64,000 nt of DNA from Collimonas silvisoli (GTDB taxonomy: Bacteria > Pseudomonadota > Gammaproteobacteria > Burkholderiales > Burkholderiaceae_D), in the NCBI RefSeq assembly GCF_018305005.1, contig NZ_JAGQEG010000017.1, forward strand, positions 1-64,000. Reading direction: 5' to 3'. A program made the position numbers and the translations under genes. The notes below the pieces were generated by a model. The model had not been told where the DNA came from. It saw nothing but the letters and a program-made list of their open reading frames with translations, and did no database searches. This document shows positions 61,212 to 64,000 of this stretch, one piece after another (the first letter of the stretch is position 1; the number at the start of each line of letters is the position of its first letter).

Positions 61212-61994
61212 TCATTGCTTCGGATCGAGTCCGCTTTTGATCACTTCGTCGCGCGCCTCGGGCGAGGCCAGGTAACGGATCAGTGCGCGAGCAGCGTCCG
61301 GATGTTTGGCGCCGACCGGTATCCCGGCCGAGAATGTGGTGACGCTTTGGACCTGCTCCGGAATCCTGGCGACAAAGTCGACGCCTTGCACAGGCAGAAT
61401 TTCGCTTACCTGCTGGAAGCCCAACTCGTATTCACCGCTGGCCACCAGCGACCCGACGGGGATTTTCTGGATCATGTGCGCTTTTGGTTTTACCTGTTCT
61501 TCAATGCCCAGCTTCTTGAGCAGTTCGCGCTCGATATAGACGCCGCTCGCGCTGTCGGAATAGGCGATCGATTTAGCGCTGAGCATGGCTGACTTCAAGC
61601 CCTCCACGGTACTGATGTCCGGCTTCGCAGCACCTGCCTTGACCGCCATGCCGATGCGAGAATCGGCTAGATCGACGCGGCTGCCGGCGTCGACTTTACC
61701 TTGCTTGATCAGATCGCCCAATGCATAACCGACCATGATCACGACATCGGCCGGTTCGCCGCGTTCGAGACGGTTAGGGATCGCCTCTGGAGCCTTGCCC
61801 ATTGACGGCCCGAAGGCAGTAGACAGCGTGTTGCCGGCAGCCGCTTCAAATTTAGGCGCCAATGCTTTGTAGGCCGCTGTAAAGCCGCCCGAAATCATCA
61901 CGTTGATCTCTTCCGCCTGCGTCGTGCCGGACCACAAGGCAAGACTGACTGCGCCGAGAGCGAACAGTCGGTGAATTGTTTGTTTGATACGCAT
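61212..61994 (-). CDS. ModA-like ABC substrate-binding protein
   Basis: 260 residues from ATG 61994 (upstream frame to 62099 lacks a signal). Signal peptide LGAVSLALWSGTTQA|EE, then MISGGFTAAYKALAPKFEAAAGNTLSTAFGPSMG and YSDSASGVYIERELLKKLGIEEQVKPKAHMI. Resembles molybdate-type binding proteins, but the first motif is MISGGF rather than the usual AAASL; substrate uncertain. No permease adjoins. Confidence 0.8.
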   Translation of the reverse strand: MRIKQTIHRLFALGAVSLALWSGTTQAEEINVMISGGFTAAYKALAPKFEAAAGNTLSTAFGPSMGKAPEAIPNRLERGEPADVVIMVGYALGDLIKQGKVDAGSRVDLADSRIGMAVKAGAAKPDISTVEGLKSAMLSAKSIAYSDSASGVYIERELLKKLGIEEQVKPKAHMIQKIPVGSLVASGEYELGFQQVSEILPVQGVDFVARIPEQVQSVTTFSAGIPVGAKHPDAARALIRYLASPEARDEVIKSGLDPKQ

Positions 61995-62150
61995 TCTCTT
62001 TGTCTCCTGTTTTTTATACAACTGCGATTTTGTCGAGCAATTATCACTAACATAATTGATAAAGTAAAATGCATAAATCCTTACTTTTGCTGCATCCAAG
62101 GTATCAATAAAAATGTATCAACTACGTTTTGATTTAAGCGACTGCAAGCC

Positions 62151-62230
62151 ATGGCAGCGGTAGTGGAACAGAGCGATTTCCGGGCGGCGGCGTTAGCCTG
62201 AATATCTCGCAGCCGGCGCTGTCACGCCGC
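62151..62230 (+). pseudogene. LysR HTH fragment with frameshift
   Basis: Frame VVEQSDFRAAALA-stop, continued one frame over by LNISQPALSRR, together giving the recognition-helix sequence of a LysR HTH. Both ends lost. Confidence 0.65.
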
Positions 62231-62352
62231 AACTCGCGATGCGGTCGGATCACTCAAGCGTGCTGCGCAGAATCTCTATGAAATGCTGAAAGAGGCGTCA
62301 ACATTGTCAGCTTAAGGAAATGAAATATATCCGGAACTTCTAGGGTGGGAAC

Positions 62353-62772
62353 ATGAAAAAGTCAGACGCGAGCCAAGGCCAGTCGGCATCGGAGCTCATC
62401 TCGAAAAGAATCGCCGAACTCGGAGACTGGCGCGGGGAAACCCTCAGCAGAATGCGCAAGCTCATCCAGGAAGCAGACCCGGACGCCATCGAGGAGTGGA
62501 AGTGGATGGGCACTCCGGTTTGGTCGCACGACGGCATCATCTGCACCGGCGAATCCTACAAGGATAAGGTGAAGCTTACCTTCGCCAAGGGCGCGTCTCT
62601 GAAGGATCCGGCCCCTCTCTTCAACGCAAGTCTCGACGGCAACGCACGCCGCGCGATCGACATCCACGAAGGAGAAGAAGTTGACGAGTCCGCCTTCAAG
62701 ACGCTCGTTCGCCAGGCGGTCGCCCTCAACAGTTCCGGCAAATCGAAACCTGCGAAGAAAGCGAAATCCTAA
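62353..62772 (+). CDS. DUF1801 domain protein
   Basis: 139 residues: [53 protein letters not shown] is the DUF1801 (YdhG-like) core; Lys-rich tail. SD GGTGGGA. Function unknown in the family. Confidence 0.85.
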   Translation: MKKSDASQGQSASELISKRIAELGDWRGETLSRMRKLIQEADPDAIEEWKWMGTPVWSHDGIICTGESYKDKVKLTFAKGASLKDPAPLFNASLDGNARRAIDIHEGEEVDESAFKTLVRQAVALNSSGKSKPAKKAKS

Positions 62773-62805
62773 GGGATTCCGCCCCTGAACCAGGCAGGCG
62801 CAGAG

Positions 62806-63342
62806 CTACCACATCAAGTCGTCCGGGATCTGGAAGGCCGCATACGGATCGTCCGCATCGATCTCGGTGCTGGTCTTGTTCACCCGCACGACGAGCGAGG
62901 GATCGCGCTCCGCGATCTTGTCGGCGATTATCCTGGGCACCAATTCTCTGGCGTCGCCCTGACAGATGATCACCAGGCGCCCGGCAATTAAATGCGCCTG
63001 GACCGCGGCCGACACATACAGCCGTTCGATCTTCTTGTCGTGGGTAAAATTGTAGGCAATATCGCCGTTACCCATGCTTTGGCGATTCTTCTGCACCATC
63101 TGGGCAATTTGCGCGGCGATCGCCTTTTGGGTGGCGGCCGCATCGCGCTGGGCATTGAGTTCGCGCGCCCGCTCGGCATTCTTGCGTTGCGTTTCGAGTG
63201 CGGCCAGGCGCGTTTCATCGACACTGGTCGTGCCGCTCCGGCGCTCGGCCTTCTTCTGCTTATTCTTGTCCTGGTTGATTACTTTGACTTTATTCTTGTC
63301 GACCAGGCCGGCTTTCAAAAATTGCTCTTGCAAAGAGGCCAT
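62806..63342 (-). CDS. DUF2058 family protein (YaiL-like)
   Basis: 178 residues. LQEQFLKAGLVDKNKVKVINQDKNKQKK start, coiled-coil middle, and YNFTHDKKIERLYVSAAVQAHLIAGRLVIICQ are typical of the DUF2058/YaiL family (putative nucleoprotein/polynucleotide-associated). Convergent with the DUF1801 gene. Confidence 0.88.
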   Translation of the reverse strand: MASLQEQFLKAGLVDKNKVKVINQDKNKQKKAERRSGTTSVDETRLAALETQRKNAERARELNAQRDAAATQKAIAAQIAQMVQKNRQSMGNGDIAYNFTHDKKIERLYVSAAVQAHLIAGRLVIICQGDARELVPRIIADKIAERDPSLVVRVNKTSTEIDADDPYAAFQIPDDLMW

Positions 63343-63804
63343 ATGCTGCTCCGTAAATAGGGGCCGCCGGCCCAGGCAGTGGCGCCGACCAGCGGAAAGA
63401 CGCTAGCATAACAAAAATGTCGCCTGCGCAGACCCACGATCGCGGACTTGCTGGCGTTCTTAGCGACTCACCCTTTACTGGCCCCGAATGCAGCCGAAAT
63501 GGCTGTCACGCTGTTGCTGGAACTAATCAGCAAACCTGGTCAATCGGCTGCAATGCGTATCACTGCAACGCCCGAATTGATAGAACGCGCATCAACCGGC
63601 GCGGCCAGGACAGCACCTGAATGAGTTCATCTGCCAGCTGAGACATGCCAGCATTCGGCCAGGCCGGAAGCGGTCGTTAACATTCACCTTGCCGGCATCA
63701 CTGCGATCGAACAATACGATGGACTCATGCATCGAGGCAATGAATCGGATGCCAGCCAACTGACGAAACACGCGGGCCCGACATCACATTATCTGCAAAT
63801 CAGC
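63343..63804. other. Gap of ~460 bases, no gene recognised
   Basis: Short open frames (for example 63417-63620) show no family features. Ends at the promoter of the gntR gene at 63871. Confidence 0.6.
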
Positions 63805-63862
63805 TTGACATCGGCAATCCTGTAGCGTAAAAAGCTAGTCATTAATTCATATATATGACTAG
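63805..63862 (+). promoter_or_regulatory. Sigma-70 promoter with overlapping GntR-type operator
   Basis: TTGACA (63805-63810), 17-base spacer, TAAAAA (63828-63833), then the dyad CTAGTCAT-N12-ATGACTAG (63835-63862) immediately downstream. The dyad covers the expected start point, suiting autorepression of the GntR gene at 63871. Confidence 0.7.
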
Positions 63863-63870
63863 AGGATTGA

Positions 63871-64000
63871 ATGAATTACGCAATCTCCCATGATCAGCGC
63901 CTCCCCTTGTACCAACGCCTGCGCGATGAGCTTGCTGCACGAATCGCGGATCAGCACTGGCGCCCCGGAGAAGCAATTCCTACCGAGAGCGAGCTGGTAA
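63871..64000 (+). CDS. GntR family regulator, N-terminus only (cut by right edge)
   Basis: First 43 residues: LPLYQRLRDELAARIADQHWRPGEAIPTESELV, the beginning of a GntR winged HTH. SD AGAGGA before ATG. Subfamily cannot be told from the fragment. Confidence 0.85.
   Translation, partial: MNYAISHDQRLPLYQRLRDELAARIADQHWRPGEAIPTESELV

Noticed and set aside
63417..63620. 67-codon plus-strand frame
   Set aside because: No SD, no domain and no conservation signal visible.

Overview
The window looks like a chromosomal stretch of a plant- or fungus-associated betaproteobacterium (Burkholderiales, possibly Oxalobacteraceae such as a Collimonas or Herbaspirillum relative). This is inferred from moderately high GC, the gene repertoire, and a Hrp2-type (Ralstonia/Xanthomonas-like) type III secretion system (T3SS). 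The genus is a guess.

Layout. 1-5.2 kb: exported nucleoside hydrolase-like gene (cut by the left edge), phytase-like lipoprotein, GntR/UTRA regulator and a metallophosphatase lipoprotein; three TGGT-N4-ACCA palindromes suggest a small GntR regulon. 5.2-11 kb: T3SS-linked genes of unknown function (two divergent genes and a helical Cys-free protein), each behind a PIP/hrpII promoter. 11.3-31 kb: the T3SS core: sctC, an HrpB/HrpX-type AraC activator, sctT-O-N-L-K-J-I-hrpB1 on the minus strand, and divergent sctU-V-hpaP-sctQ-R-S-hpaA-sctD-hrpD6 on the plus strand. At the place of the Hrp pilin gene (hrpE/hrpY) there is a tandem array of five 48-49 codon ORFs, followed by an hpaB-type chaperone. 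31-48 kb: candidate effectors (31.1, 40.0, 42.4, 44.8 and 45.7 kb, the last with a CesT-like chaperone) interleaved with an LysR regulator, an MHS transporter, an AstE/AspA-like amidohydrolase, an ABC binding protein, a VirK-like protein and a PstS-like protein. 48-51.6 kb: degraded mobile and regulatory gene fragments, panB, a hotdog thioesterase and an in-frame acs-adk chimera. 51.9-60.5 kb: a complete malonate decarboxylase operon mdcA-B-C-D-E-madL-madM-mdcG-mdcH with divergent LysR gene mdcR. 60.5-64 kb: pseudogene fragments, a ModA-like binding protein, DUF1801 and DUF2058 proteins, and the start of a second GntR regulator.

How it works together. I found ten boxes of the form TTCGB-N15-TTCGB. 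Nine lie upstream of T3SS or effector-candidate genes and one lies inside the 3' end of sctD; most have a -10-like hexamer 30-32 bases downstream. They define a probable HrpB/HrpX regulon covering the secretion apparatus and at least seven unannotated substrates or accessory genes, and they correct several start codons. Two dispersed repeat types stand out: a ~245 bp double-hairpin element in three copies, each abutting the 3' end of a minus-strand gene, and a 269 bp MITE-like element with a solo end 12 kb away that supplies the stop codon of a candidate effector.
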